In this document: positions 27,418 to 36,285 of the stretch, one piece after another | How positions within the stretch are numbered: the first letter of the stretch is position 1 | Layout: each line of letters opens with the position of its first letter | From: an uncultured Bacteroidaceae bacterium | GTDB lineage: Bacteria; Bacteroidota; Bacteroidia; Bacteroidales; Bacteroidaceae | NCBI GenBank assembly: GCA_934293005.1 | Contig: CAKQYA010000010.1 | Span: 1 to 64,000, forward strand | DNA: 64,000 nucleotides | Direction: 5' to 3' | Position numbers and translations under genes: made by a program | Notes under the pieces: model-generated | Told to the model about the DNA's origin: nothing | What the model saw: the letters and a program-made list of their open reading frames with translations, nothing else | Database searches by the model: none

Positions 27418-27460
27418 TGACCTTGATACTATTAGCTTAAACAAACATTCTAAGCGTCAT

Positions 27461-27478
27461 CAACATTTAAATATGTTG
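27461..27478. promoter_or_regulatory. Inverted repeat CAACAT-N6-ATGTTG, candidate operator
   Basis: This is a perfect 6-bp inverted repeat with an AT-only centre. It lies 43 bp after the AraC-type gene and 85 bp before the altronate dehydratase start. It could be a regulator-binding site; AraC proteins usually prefer direct repeats, so the link is weak. Confidence 0.3.
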
Positions 27479-27562
27479 TTCGTTCTAAAGTGAATAATCT
27501 ATTTCTTTAGCTAACAACATGTTCACACCTTCATGAACGTTTTTAGATTTAACACAAAAAAA

Positions 27563-29110
27563 ATGAAAACAATCAAGATAAATCCAGAAGACAATGTGGC
27601 GGTAGCCATCACGCCTCTCAAAAAAGCAGATATAATAGACGTAGACGGCGAAGTCATCACTCTTAATCAAGATGTGCCTGCCGGACACAAAATCATGCTG
27701 ACCGACCTCAACAAAGGAGAGAACATTATCAAATACGGATACCCCATCGGCAAACTAAAAGAGAATCATAAGAAAGGTGATTTCGTATGCCATGACAATA
27801 TCAAGACAAATCTGTCGGGACTGCTCGAATATAAATATGAGCCTATTGGAAAGGAACAACTGACAAACCGAGCGTATAAACAATGGTTCGGGGACAAAAA
27901 GAAGACATTCAAGGGATATCGACGTAAGAACGGAGAAGTGGGCATAAGAAACGAGGTGTGGATTGTGCCTACAGTAGGATGCGTGAATGGAGTGGTTAAC
28001 CAACTGGCAAGACAACTTGAAAAAGAAGCTGAAGACAGCCATTCAGAACTCGCCAAGATGTTGCCAGCAGGAACAGCGAAATTGCGTGTGACAGCTTTTC
28101 CACACAACTATGGTTGTTCGCAACTATCAGAAGACCATGAGAACACACGAAAGGTCCTGCGCGACTTGGTGCTGCATCCTAATGCAGGTTGCGTGTTGGT
28201 AGTAGGCCTTGGTTGCGAGAACAATCAACCAAACATGTTTGAAGAACTGCTTGGTGAATATGACCATGAGCGTATACGCTTCATGGTGAGCCAGAAAATT
28301 AAAGGCGATGAAGTGGAAGAAGGAATGAAAATATTAAGAGAACTCTACACTATAGCCTCAAATGACAAGCGCGAGGACATTCCATTGTCAGAGTTGAGAG
28401 TCGGACTGAAGTGCGGCGGCTCTGACGGATTCTCTGGCATAACAGCCAACCCATTACTTGGAGTATTCAGTGACTACATCGTGGCGCAAGGTGGCACAAC
28501 AGTGCTTACAGAAGTGCCAGAGATGTTTGGAGCGGAGACCATATTGATGAATCGATGCGAAAGCAAAGCTTTGTTTGACAAAACCGTCAAACTGGTGAAC
28601 GACTTCAAACAGTATTTCATTTCTCATGGCGAACCTGTTGGAGAAAATCCTTCTCCAGGCAACAAGGCTGGAGGCATTTCAACCCTTGAGGAAAAAGCAC
28701 TCGGATGCACTCAAAAATGTGGTAAAAGCGCAGTGAAAGACGTGCTCGACTATGGAGAACGCATCAAAAAGAAAGGTCTCAACCTACTTTCAGCCCCAGG
28801 AAATGATCTCGTGGCATCAACAGCGTTAGCTGCATCTGGCTGCCACATTGTTTTATTCACCACAGGCCGAGGCACACCTTTCGGCACGTTTGTCCCAACA
28901 ATAAAGATAAGCACAAACACTCTGCTCTCCACAGACAAACCTACATGGATTGACTTCAATGCCGGCACTATCGTTGAGAACGAATCCATGAAGGATGTAT
29001 TTGAAAGATTTGCTGACAAAGTCGTCTCTGTGGCAAGCGGCGAATTGACTTGGAACGAAAAGAAAAATTATCAGGAGATTGCCATCTTTAAAAATGGCGT
29101 GACGCTGTAA
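27563..29110 (+). CDS. uxaA: Altronate dehydratase (UxaA)
   Basis: UxaA dehydrates D-altronate to 2-keto-3-deoxygluconate in the isomerase pathway of galacturonate catabolism. The protein is 515 aa. The N-terminal SAF domain (about 1-95: INPEDNVAVAITPLKKAD, VPAGHKIMLTDL, IKYGYPIG) is followed by the GD_AH domain with GYRRKNGEVGIRNEVWIVPTVGC-like text, FPHNYGCSQL, LGCENNQPNM, GLKCGGSDGFSGITANP, FTTGRGTPFGT and PTIKISTN. The frame opens ten codons earlier at 27533, but MKTIKIN is the family N-terminus. No uxaB or uxaC is present in the window. Together with the PL11 lyase this suggests use of pectin-derived uronate. Confidence 0.94.
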   Translation: MKTIKINPEDNVAVAITPLKKADIIDVDGEVITLNQDVPAGHKIMLTDLNKGENIIKYGYPIGKLKENHKKGDFVCHDNIKTNLSGLLEYKYEPIGKEQLTNRAYKQWFGDKKKTFKGYRRKNGEVGIRNEVWIVPTVGCVNGVVNQLARQLEKEAEDSHSELAKMLPAGTAKLRVTAFPHNYGCSQLSEDHENTRKVLRDLVLHPNAGCVLVVGLGCENNQPNMFEELLGEYDHERIRFMVSQKIKGDEVEEGMKILRELYTIASNDKREDIPLSELRVGLKCGGSDGFSGITANPLLGVFSDYIVAQGGTTVLTEVPEMFGAETILMNRCESKALFDKTVKLVNDFKQYFISHGEPVGENPSPGNKAGGISTLEEKALGCTQKCGKSAVKDVLDYGERIKKKGLNLLSAPGNDLVASTALAASGCHIVLFTTGRGTPFGTFVPTIKISTNTLLSTDKPTWIDFNAGTIVENESMKDVFERFADKVVSVASGELTWNEKKNYQEIAIFKNGVTL

Positions 29111-29124
29111 TTATATTCATTATC

Positions 29125-29169
29125 ATGAGTGGCATCTGGCACAGACAATCTGGGACAAATGCCACTCAT
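29125..29169 (+). terminator. Stem-loop after uxaA
   Basis: The perfect 11-bp stem ATGAGTGGCAT/ATGCCACTCAT has a 23-nt loop and begins 15 bp past the stop codon. No T run follows. It is a probable terminator separating uxaA from the pyrB promoter. Confidence 0.6.
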
Positions 29170-29257
29170 ATACATCATTTGCGACTGGCCACATGACACA
29201 AAACACTCTTTTTGGAAGTAAAGACAAGTAAATTGTTATACTATCGTTTTTTTTCAC

Positions 29258-29265
29258 TACCTTTG
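29258..29265 (+). promoter_or_regulatory. -7 promoter element for the pyrB operon
   Basis: TACCTTTG is an exact TAnnTTTG, with TTG at 29233-29235 as a possible -33 element 22 bp upstream. The predicted transcript would start near 29272, just before the hairpin that abuts the pyrB start codon. Confidence 0.65.
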
Positions 29266-29285
29266 CACGAATTTTACGTTGAACA

Positions 29286-29305
29286 ATAATAATCACGATT
29301 ATTAT
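29286..29305 (+). promoter_or_regulatory. Inverted repeat directly abutting the pyrB start codon
   Basis: ATAATAATC and GATTATTAT form a perfect 9-bp inverted repeat separated by AC. The second arm ends at the base before the ATG at 29306. In RNA it would place the ribosome-binding region in a stem; in DNA it could be an operator. It consists only of A/T except at the inner pair. Confidence 0.5.
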
Positions 29306-30253
29306 ATGGAAAATAGAAGCATTGTTTCAATAGCCGACTACACTAAAGAGAAGATACAATATCTGCTCAACATGGCTACAGAGTTTGAAGCTCATCCCAA
29401 CCGCCAGCTCCTCAAAGGAAAGGTGGTGGCAACTCTTTTCTTTGAACCTTCCACACGCACTCGACTCTCTTTTGAGACTGCAGCAAACAGACTGGGAGCA
29501 CGTGTAATCGGATTCAGTGACCCTAAAGCGACAAGTTCGTCAAAAGGTGAAACACTGAAAGACACGATAAAGATGGTGAGCAACTACGCTGACGTCATTG
29601 TGATGAGACACAAATTGGAAGGAGCGGCCCTTTATGCAAGCGAGGTAACAGATGTGCCCATTATCAATGCCGGTGACGGTTCTAACCTGCACCCTTCACA
29701 AACAATGCTTGACCTTTATTCCATTTACAAGACCCAAGGCACTCTGGAAAATCTGAATATATACATGGTGGGCGACCTTAAATATGGACGCACAGTGCAC
29801 TCGTTGCTCATGTCCATGCGCCAGTACAATCCAACATTCCACTTTATTGCGCCAAAAGAACTTGAGATGCCAGAAGAGTACAAACTTTACTGCCAGCAGA
29901 TGAACATAAGATATGTTGAGCAGCAAGACTTCACAGAAGACACCATATCTGACGCTGACATTCTCTACATGACACGAGTGCAACGTGAAAGGTTCACAGA
30001 CTTGATGGAATATGAAAGAGTGAAAGACGCTTACATACTAAAGGCAGACATGCTTGGCAAATGCAAAGACAACATGAAGATATTGCATCCACTGCCACGC
30101 GTGAACGAAATCGAGTATGATGTTGACGACAGTAAGCACGCATACTATTTCGACCAAGCACAAAACGGACTGTATGCCCGCGAAGCTCTTATATGCGACG
30201 TTCTGGGCATCACACTCGATGACATCAAAAATGACAAAACCATCATCGGATAA
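29306..30253 (+). CDS. pyrB: Aspartate carbamoyltransferase catalytic subunit
   Basis: This is the first committed step of pyrimidine synthesis: carbamoyl phosphate plus aspartate gives carbamoyl aspartate. The protein is 315 aa from the chosen ATG. The carbamoyl-phosphate loop FEPSTRTRLSFETAANRLG is complete, with the neighbouring SKGETLKDTIKMVSNYADV, DVPIINAGDGSNLHPSQ and MVGDLKYGRTVHSL, and the aspartate-side HPLPRVNEI. The frame opens nine codons earlier at a TTG, but that stretch is the inverted repeat and does not fit the family; MENRSIVSIADYT does. It is followed after 19 bp by pyrI, giving the Escherichia coli-type dodecameric regulated enzyme. Confidence 0.97.
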   Translation: MENRSIVSIADYTKEKIQYLLNMATEFEAHPNRQLLKGKVVATLFFEPSTRTRLSFETAANRLGARVIGFSDPKATSSSKGETLKDTIKMVSNYADVIVMRHKLEGAALYASEVTDVPIINAGDGSNLHPSQTMLDLYSIYKTQGTLENLNIYMVGDLKYGRTVHSLLMSMRQYNPTFHFIAPKELEMPEEYKLYCQQMNIRYVEQQDFTEDTISDADILYMTRVQRERFTDLMEYERVKDAYILKADMLGKCKDNMKILHPLPRVNEIEYDVDDSKHAYYFDQAQNGLYAREALICDVLGITLDDIKNDKTIIG

Positions 30254-30272
30254 CTTTTAGACATCGATTATT

Positions 30273-30728
30273 ATGGAGAACAACAAAGAACACATGATGG
30301 TCGCAGCCATTGAAAACGGCTCCGTCATCGATCACATACCAACTGACAAACTGTTTACTGTGGCCCAACTGCTAAATTTAGAAGAAAGCAATGCAGAAGT
30401 TGTCATTGCCAATAACCTGAAAAGCCAGGTGATGGGACGCAAAGGACTGATAAAAATCTCTGGTAAATTCTTTTCTGAAGAAGAGATAAGCCAATTGGCT
30501 GTGGTATGCCCAAACATACGTGTGGTAGTCATCAAAGACTACAAGGTGACTGAAAAAATCGAAGTCACTCTTCCTGAAACGCTCACAAACATCGTGAAGT
30601 GCGCCAACCCTGTGTGCATCACCAATAATGAGCCAATGAAAACAGTGTTCTATCGCAAGGACTTGCAGACACTCAAATGCAAATACTGCGGCAAGGAACA
30701 GAAATTGAAAGATATAAAATTAAAATAA
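30273..30728 (+). CDS. pyrI: Aspartate carbamoyltransferase regulatory subunit
   Basis: PyrI binds CTP/ATP and confers allosteric control on PyrB. The 151-aa protein has the N-terminal nucleotide-binding domain (VAAIENGSVIDHIPTDKL, KGLIKISGKFFSEEE) and the C-terminal zinc domain with four cysteines in KCANPVCI and LKCKYCGKEQ. Its stop codon shares one base with the start of ileS (TAATG), which suggests translational coupling. This links pyrimidine synthesis genes to a tRNA synthetase in one transcript. Confidence 0.96.
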   Translation: MENNKEHMMVAAIENGSVIDHIPTDKLFTVAQLLNLEESNAEVVIANNLKSQVMGRKGLIKISGKFFSEEEISQLAVVCPNIRVVVIKDYKVTEKIEVTLPETLTNIVKCANPVCITNNEPMKTVFYRKDLQTLKCKYCGKEQKLKDIKLK

Positions 30729-33700
30729 TGAAATTCACAGAAAGAACAAAACTCAACCTCTCAAACGTTAACAAAGAGGTGCTTGAAGAATGGAACAAAG
30801 AAGACATGTTCCATAAAAGCATAGATGACCGTGAGGGCTGCCCACAGTTCATCTTCTTCGAAGGTCCACCATCGGCTAATGGACATCCTGGCATCCACCA
30901 TGTAATGGGACGCACCATCAAAGACACTTTCCTTCGCTACAAAACAATGCAAGGGTTCCAAGTGAAACGCAAAGCAGGATGGGACACTCACGGACTTCCT
31001 GTAGAACTCTCCGTGGAGAAATCATTAGGAATCACAAAAGAAGACATAGGCAAGAAAATCAGCGTGGACGACTATAATGACGCTTGCCGAAAAAATGTGA
31101 TGATGTATACAAGTGAATGGACCGAACTGACTGACAAAATGGGTTATTGGGTCGATCTGGAACACCCATACATCACATACGACAACAAATACATAGAGAC
31201 CTTATGGTATTTGCTCAAGCAGCTGTACAACAAAGGCCTTCTCTACAAAGGATACACCATCCAGCCATACTCACCAGCAGCAGGCACAGGACTTTCATCT
31301 CATGAACTAAATCAGCCAGGATGTTATCGCGACGTCAAGGACACCACTGTTACAGCTCAATTCAAGATTACAGATGCAGCTGCTAATAACGCAAGCCTTC
31401 CTGTGTACATATTAGCATGGACAACCACTCCATGGACTCTGCCATCAAATACAGCACTTTGCGTTGGCCCTAAAATCGACTACGTAGCCATCAAGGGCCA
31501 GAACCCTTATAGCGGCGAGGAAGCAATATATATATTGGCTGAGTCGCGACTGTCCGCATATTTTGTTGCAGAAAAAGACAAAAATGGCAATGAGAAACCA
31601 TTGGAAATCGTATGGCGCGGCAAAGGAACAGACCTCACAGGCTTGCACTATGAGCAGCTCATGCCATGGATCAAGCCATGCGCTATAGAAAACAACAAGG
31701 TGGTTGACAAGACATCTGAGGCTTTCAGAGTAATCCCTGGCGATTATGTGACAACTGAAGATGGTACAGGCATCGTGCACATAGCACCTACATTCGGAGC
31801 CGACGATGCCAAAGTGGCAAAAGATGCAGGCATACCATCACTCTTCGTGATTGACAAGGCTGGCGACACTCGTCCAATGGTTGACTTCACAGGTAAATAT
31901 TTCTTGAAGGACGACATGAACGAAGAGTTTGTATCATTATGCGTAAGAGATAGTTATTGGAAACATGCTGGAGACTTTGTAAAGAATGCATACGACCCTA
32001 AATACAATATAGATGGTAAGTATGACGAAAAAGCAGCTACAAAGGACATGGACCTCAACGTGGTGCTCTGCCTCGAGATGAAAGAAGCTGGCTCAGCCTT
32101 TAAGATAGAAAAGCATGTGCACAACTACCCACACTGTTGGCGCACAGACAAGCCAGTGCTATACTACCCTCTCGATTCATGGTTCATCCGCTCAACAGCA
32201 AAGAAAGACCGCATGTTCGAGCTGAACAAGACTATTCAGTGGAAACCAGAAAGCACGGGCACAGGACGCTTTGGCAAATGGCTTGAGAACCTCAACGACT
32301 GGAATCTTTCACGTTCAAGATATTGGGGCACCCCACTTCCTATCTGGCGCAATAGAGATACACGCGAAGAAATATGCATAGGAAGCGTTGAAGAACTGTA
32401 CGGAGAAATAGAGAAATCAGTTGCTGCCGGAATAATGGCTTCAAACCCTCTGAAGGACAAAGGGTTTGTGCCAGGCAACATGGATCAGGCAAACTACAAC
32501 AAGATCGATTTACATCGACCTTATGTAGATGACATTAAACTTGTTTCAGATAAAGGCAACGTCCTCACACGCGAGCTTGACCTCATTGACGTGTGGTTTG
32601 ACTCTGGAGCAATGCCATATGCACAGATACACTATCCTTTCGAAAACAAAGAGCTTATTGATGAACATAAGGCATATCCTGCCGACTTCATCGCAGAAGG
32701 CGTAGACCAAACACGCGGATGGTTCTTCACCCTTCATGCCATAGCCACAATGGTGTTCGATTCAGTTGCCTACAAAGCGGTAATATCTAATGGACTCGTG
32801 CTCGACAAAAACGGCATCAAGATGTCAAAGCGCTTAGGCAATGTTATCAATCCGTTTGATTGTATCGACACATATGGAGCAGATGCGGTAAGATGGTACA
32901 TGATCACAAACTCATCTCCATGGGACAACCTTTCATTTGACCCAGAAGGAGTGAAAGAAGTGACAAGCCAATTTTTCATCAAGTTGCAACAGGCTTATTC
33001 ATTCTTCACAATGTATGCAAATGTAGATGGGTTCGATTACAAGGAGGATGACATAGAATATTGCAAACGACCAGACTTCGACCGTTGGCTTCTCTCAGAA
33101 TTAAACTCACTTGTGAAGAACGTCAGGACTTATCTGGATGACTTCGACCCCACTCCTGCTGGACGACTCATACAGTCATTTGTAATTGACAACCTTTCCA
33201 ATTGGTATATACGCCTGAACAAGCAGCGATTCTGGGGAGGCGACATGACAGACGACAAGTTGTCAGCTTATCAGACACTCTATATCTGCCTCGACACATT
33301 AAGTCGTCTCATTGCTCCAATAGCGCCATTCTATGCAGACCAATTGTTCCGCGACTTAAACAACGCAACAGGCAAGGATAACAGCAAAAGTGTGCATCTT
33401 GCAAAATATCCAGAATGCTGCGAGAATCAGATTGACTCAGAACTCGAAGCGGCAATGGAAGCGGCAATGAAGGTTACGTCTATGGGACTGTCAATACGCA
33501 AGAAAGTGAAGATTCCCGTTATCCAAGCACTTCACACCATCGCCATACCAGACACAGATGCCGTGATGAGCGCACGAATCGAACGCATGAAATCTATCAT
33601 CACCAAGGAAGTCAATGTGAAAGATCTTCAACTGATGGACGGTTCAATGCTTGTGAAAAACGTGAAATGCAATTTCCGAGTGATGGGCAAGAAATTTGGC

Positions 33701-34174
33701 AAGATGATGAAAGCAGTCAGCAACGCTGTGGCTTCCATGACACAAAGCCAGATTGCCGAACTTGAATCAAATGGAAAAGTCGCTCTTATGGCTGATGGCC
33801 AAGAAGCAGTCATCGACATATCAGATGTTGACATCATGTCACAAGACATTCCTGGGTGGAGTGTGGCAAACGAAGGCGTGACAACCGTTGCGCTTGACAT
33901 CACCATCACCCCTGAGCTCAAGAATGAAGGCAATGCTCGAAAGATAATCAAACAGATACAGAACTTGCGCAAGACCCAAGGATTTGAGATAACAGACCGT
34001 GTCAAAGTCGTTATCACAAACACTCCAGAGACAGAGGCCGTGCTATCCTCATTCAAGGAGAACATCGCATCTCAGGTTCTTGCCAACTCTATCGAACTTG
34101 GGAATCCATCAGGCGAGCCTATTGAGTTTGACGATTTCAAAGCAACTATCATTGTTGAGAAATCTCAAGCTTAA
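30728..34174 (+). CDS. ileS: Isoleucyl-tRNA synthetase, IleRS2-like, with GIHH in place of HIGH
   Basis: This enzyme charges tRNA-Ile. At 1148 aa it has the length of the long (eukaryote-like, IleRS2) form. The class I signature, normally HxGH after PPxANG, here reads GPPSANGHP-GIHH: G55, I56, H57, H58, so the first His and the Gly are exchanged. The editing domain (TTTPWTLPSNTALCVGP, GTGIVHIAPTFGADD), the catalytic SWFIRST and NLSRSRYWGTPLPIW, and KMSKRLGN are all intact, so the gene is not decayed. Altered GxHH versions of IleRS2 are documented as conferring very high mupirocin resistance. The ATG overlapping the pyrI stop is preferred over an upstream codon inside pyrI. LspA follows 38 bp downstream. 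Confidence 0.97.
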   Translation: MKFTERTKLNLSNVNKEVLEEWNKEDMFHKSIDDREGCPQFIFFEGPPSANGHPGIHHVMGRTIKDTFLRYKTMQGFQVKRKAGWDTHGLPVELSVEKSLGITKEDIGKKISVDDYNDACRKNVMMYTSEWTELTDKMGYWVDLEHPYITYDNKYIETLWYLLKQLYNKGLLYKGYTIQPYSPAAGTGLSSHELNQPGCYRDVKDTTVTAQFKITDAAANNASLPVYILAWTTTPWTLPSNTALCVGPKIDYVAIKGQNPYSGEEAIYILAESRLSAYFVAEKDKNGNEKPLEIVWRGKGTDLTGLHYEQLMPWIKPCAIENNKVVDKTSEAFRVIPGDYVTTEDGTGIVHIAPTFGADDAKVAKDAGIPSLFVIDKAGDTRPMVDFTGKYFLKDDMNEEFVSLCVRDSYWKHAGDFVKNAYDPKYNIDGKYDEKAATKDMDLNVVLCLEMKEAGSAFKIEKHVHNYPHCWRTDKPVLYYPLDSWFIRSTAKKDRMFELNKTIQWKPESTGTGRFGKWLENLNDWNLSRSRYWGTPLPIWRNRDTREEICIGSVEELYGEIEKSVAAGIMASNPLKDKGFVPGNMDQANYNKIDLHRPYVDDIKLVSDKGNVLTRELDLIDVWFDSGAMPYAQIHYPFENKELIDEHKAYPADFIAEGVDQTRGWFFTLHAIATMVFDSVAYKAVISNGLVLDKNGIKMSKRLGNVINPFDCIDTYGADAVRWYMITNSSPWDNLSFDPEGVKEVTSQFFIKLQQAYSFFTMYANVDGFDYKEDDIEYCKRPDFDRWLLSELNSLVKNVRTYLDDFDPTPAGRLIQSFVIDNLSNWYIRLNKQRFWGGDMTDDKLSAYQTLYICLDTLSRLIAPIAPFYADQLFRDLNNATGKDNSKSVHLAKYPECCENQIDSELEAAMEAAMKVTSMGLSIRKKVKIPVIQALHTIAIPDTDAVMSARIERMKSIITKEVNVKDLQLMDGSMLVKNVKCNFRVMGKKFGKMMKAVSNAVASMTQSQIAELESNGKVALMADGQEAVIDISDVDIMSQDIPGWSVANEGVTTVALDITITPELKNEGNARKIIKQIQNLRKTQGFEITDRVKVVITNTPETEAVLSSFKENIASQVLANSIELGNPSGEPIEFDDFKATIIVEKSQA

Positions 34175-34212
34175 CATGAAATCATTTTATTGTAACAAAA
34201 GATTGGATATAA

Positions 34213-34833
34213 ATGTCACAAAAGACTAAATATATACTTTCTATCGCTATTTTCATCTCCGTTCTTGTCATTGACCAAATAATCAAGGTCTCTGTCAAGA
34301 CGGGGATGTATATTGGGGAACGCATAGAAATAACCAACTGGTTCAGCCTTCTGTTTGTAGAAAACAACGGAATGGCATTTGGATGGGAAATCATGGGAGG
34401 CAAACTCGTTCTCACTCTATTTCGCATCATTGCCATAGCTCTAATTGGATGGTTTATTTGCAGCGAGATAAAAAAAAGTCAGCCAGCAGGATACATCGCA
34501 TGCCTCACACTCATAGCGGCAGGTGCAGCTGGCAATATTATTGACTGCATATTCTATGGCATGATATTCAACAATCCACCAAGGCCCTCAGTGGCAGAAT
34601 TAGTTCCCTATGGCGAAGGATATGGGCAATTGCTTTATGGCAGAGTTGTGGATATGTTCTACTTCCCCCTCGTTGAATGGGACATGCCTGATTGGGTTCC
34701 CATCTATAGCGGCGAACATTGCGTGTTCTTCTCGCCTATCTTTAATTTTGCCGATGCAGCCATATCATGCGGCATTATTGCATTGCTGATATTCTACAAC
34801 AAGAAGCTTGCTGGTCTTAAATTCAATTTTTAG
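34213..34833 (+). CDS. lspA: Lipoprotein signal peptidase (signal peptidase II)
   Basis: LspA removes signal peptides from diacylglyceryl-modified prolipoproteins in the inner membrane. The 206-aa protein has four membrane helices, an N-terminal DQIIKV motif (Asp21), the NNGMAFG loop, and the two catalytic aspartates in GAAGNIIDC (Asp111) and FNFADAAIS (Asp181). Between these is the extended periplasmic insertion (about 120-175) common in Bacteroidota LspA. It is cotranscribed with ileS. The downstream gene encodes a lipoprotein, i.e. a probable substrate. Confidence 0.96.
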   Translation: MSQKTKYILSIAIFISVLVIDQIIKVSVKTGMYIGERIEITNWFSLLFVENNGMAFGWEIMGGKLVLTLFRIIAIALIGWFICSEIKKSQPAGYIACLTLIAAGAAGNIIDCIFYGMIFNNPPRPSVAELVPYGEGYGQLLYGRVVDMFYFPLVEWDMPDWVPIYSGEHCVFFSPIFNFADAAISCGIIALLIFYNKKLAGLKFNF

Positions 34834-35148
34834 GCTACTGCGCAGTCTTCTCGCATAAGCATTACAATTATAGTTCAATCAAAAGGTGCATTTGGACACA
34901 CAAAACAAGTTCGTCACCTTTAACATCTCAATTAAGCCAAGACTGCTGACAGATTAAATCAACTTTGATTGCTCACTTATAGAAAGTGTAATAAATCCAG
35001 CAGCTTGGCCAATTTATTGATAATAAAATCCAAGTGTTAAACCATCCATTCATGTCTTAGAACAATACACAACCAAACTACTGATATTGATGAGGTTTAT
35101 TAAATGATAACTTTTGACAGAACGTTTCTCTTAACCAAGCACTTTTCA
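34834..35148 (+). other. Gene-free spacer between lspA and the DUF4296 gene
   Basis: I see no gene here. AAAGGTG (34882-34888) and CACCTTT (34915-34921) form a 7-bp inverted pair that could be a weak terminator for lspA. A near-promoter TAACTTTTG (35107-35115, one base longer than the consensus) lies just before the lipoprotein gene. Confidence 0.4.
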
Positions 35149-36207
35149 ATGAAAAGACATATTCAATTCATACTGTTTACAGCCCTTGCCATCCTATCGT
35201 CATGCGATGAACGCCCAAGCGACGTGTTATCTCAAAAAAAGATGGAAAGTGTTCTTTATGACTATCATCTTATGCAAGGCATGATAGAACAATTGCCATC
35301 ATCAGAAAGAGAAAAAAAGGCGCAAGACTACATCAATGCTGTGTACCAGAAATATCATATCAGTCATGCTGATTTTGAACGCTCTCTGGTATACTACAAT
35401 AGACACCAGAAAGAGTTGAATACCATATACGGAAACGTGAAGGATAAACTCACACAAGAAAATGACAAAATGCAGATGGTCAACGGCAGCAGCAATATGA
35501 CAGCCGTATTCGCCAATGGTGGAGACACTACAAACTTGTGGAACACAACCAAAGTCTTGACTTTGCGCAACAAACCACTCCTCAACAAAGAGAGTTTCAT
35601 CATAAAAGCCGACACCAGTTTTCACAGACATGACCAATTTATCCTGACATTCACGCCTTCAATAATCGGAGAAGACATCGACGACTATCATATCCACCTT
35701 GATTTTGGCCTAAGCGTAATGTATACAAGTGGACGGCATATTGGTGTGACACGTTCTGTGAGAAACAGTGGCATTCAACAACTCACACTCGAGGATGTCG
35801 GTATAGACAGCGCCAATGGCATTGCCTTACTTTCAAAAGACAATGAGAATACGAATGACGGAAAGAAAAATGCTAACATAAATAACGGAGATAAGATAAA
35901 ATACGTGTCTTGCTTCTTCTATTACAATGGAAAAAAGGGTTCACGCAATCTATGTGTTATAGACAATATACAGCTCATCAGAATGCATGAAAAGGAGACC
36001 ATGCATTCTGAAGAAACTGATTCGCTTGAGAAAGAAGACAATGTACCACAAGATACTATATCCTCAACTATAGAAGAAAGGCTTAGTCCAGAGCAGCTGC
36101 GCATGATGAACAAGTCGGATAAACAAATCAAAATTCAAAAAGCACCAACTATGCGTCATCCCAACTCGGCGGGTCCAAGGCGAATAAACAAACACCCAAT
36201 GCGTTAA
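35149..36207 (+). CDS. DUF4296 lipoprotein
   Basis: This 352-aa predicted lipoprotein has a signal peptide MKRHIQFILFTALAILSSC with the lipid-modified Cys19. The DUF4296 domain covers about residues 22-110 (VLSQKKMESVLYDYHLMQGM, YQKYHISHADFERSLVYY), a helical domain found next to lspA in many Bacteroidales. The rest contains a beta-rich domain (~140-290) and a charged, low-complexity tail (~300-352). The frame opens 15 codons earlier, but the lipoprotein signal begins at this ATG. No function is known; the conserved context suggests an envelope role. Confidence 0.88.
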   Translation: MKRHIQFILFTALAILSSCDERPSDVLSQKKMESVLYDYHLMQGMIEQLPSSEREKKAQDYINAVYQKYHISHADFERSLVYYNRHQKELNTIYGNVKDKLTQENDKMQMVNGSSNMTAVFANGGDTTNLWNTTKVLTLRNKPLLNKESFIIKADTSFHRHDQFILTFTPSIIGEDIDDYHIHLDFGLSVMYTSGRHIGVTRSVRNSGIQQLTLEDVGIDSANGIALLSKDNENTNDGKKNANINNGDKIKYVSCFFYYNGKKGSRNLCVIDNIQLIRMHEKETMHSEETDSLEKEDNVPQDTISSTIEERLSPEQLRMMNKSDKQIKIQKAPTMRHPNSAGPRRINKHPMR

Positions 36208-36285
36208 CAAGCAAATTAGGCCACTGTGCGCATATAGGCATTTAGAATGCCACTCTGAAACAACTTGTAACACAACTTATACATA

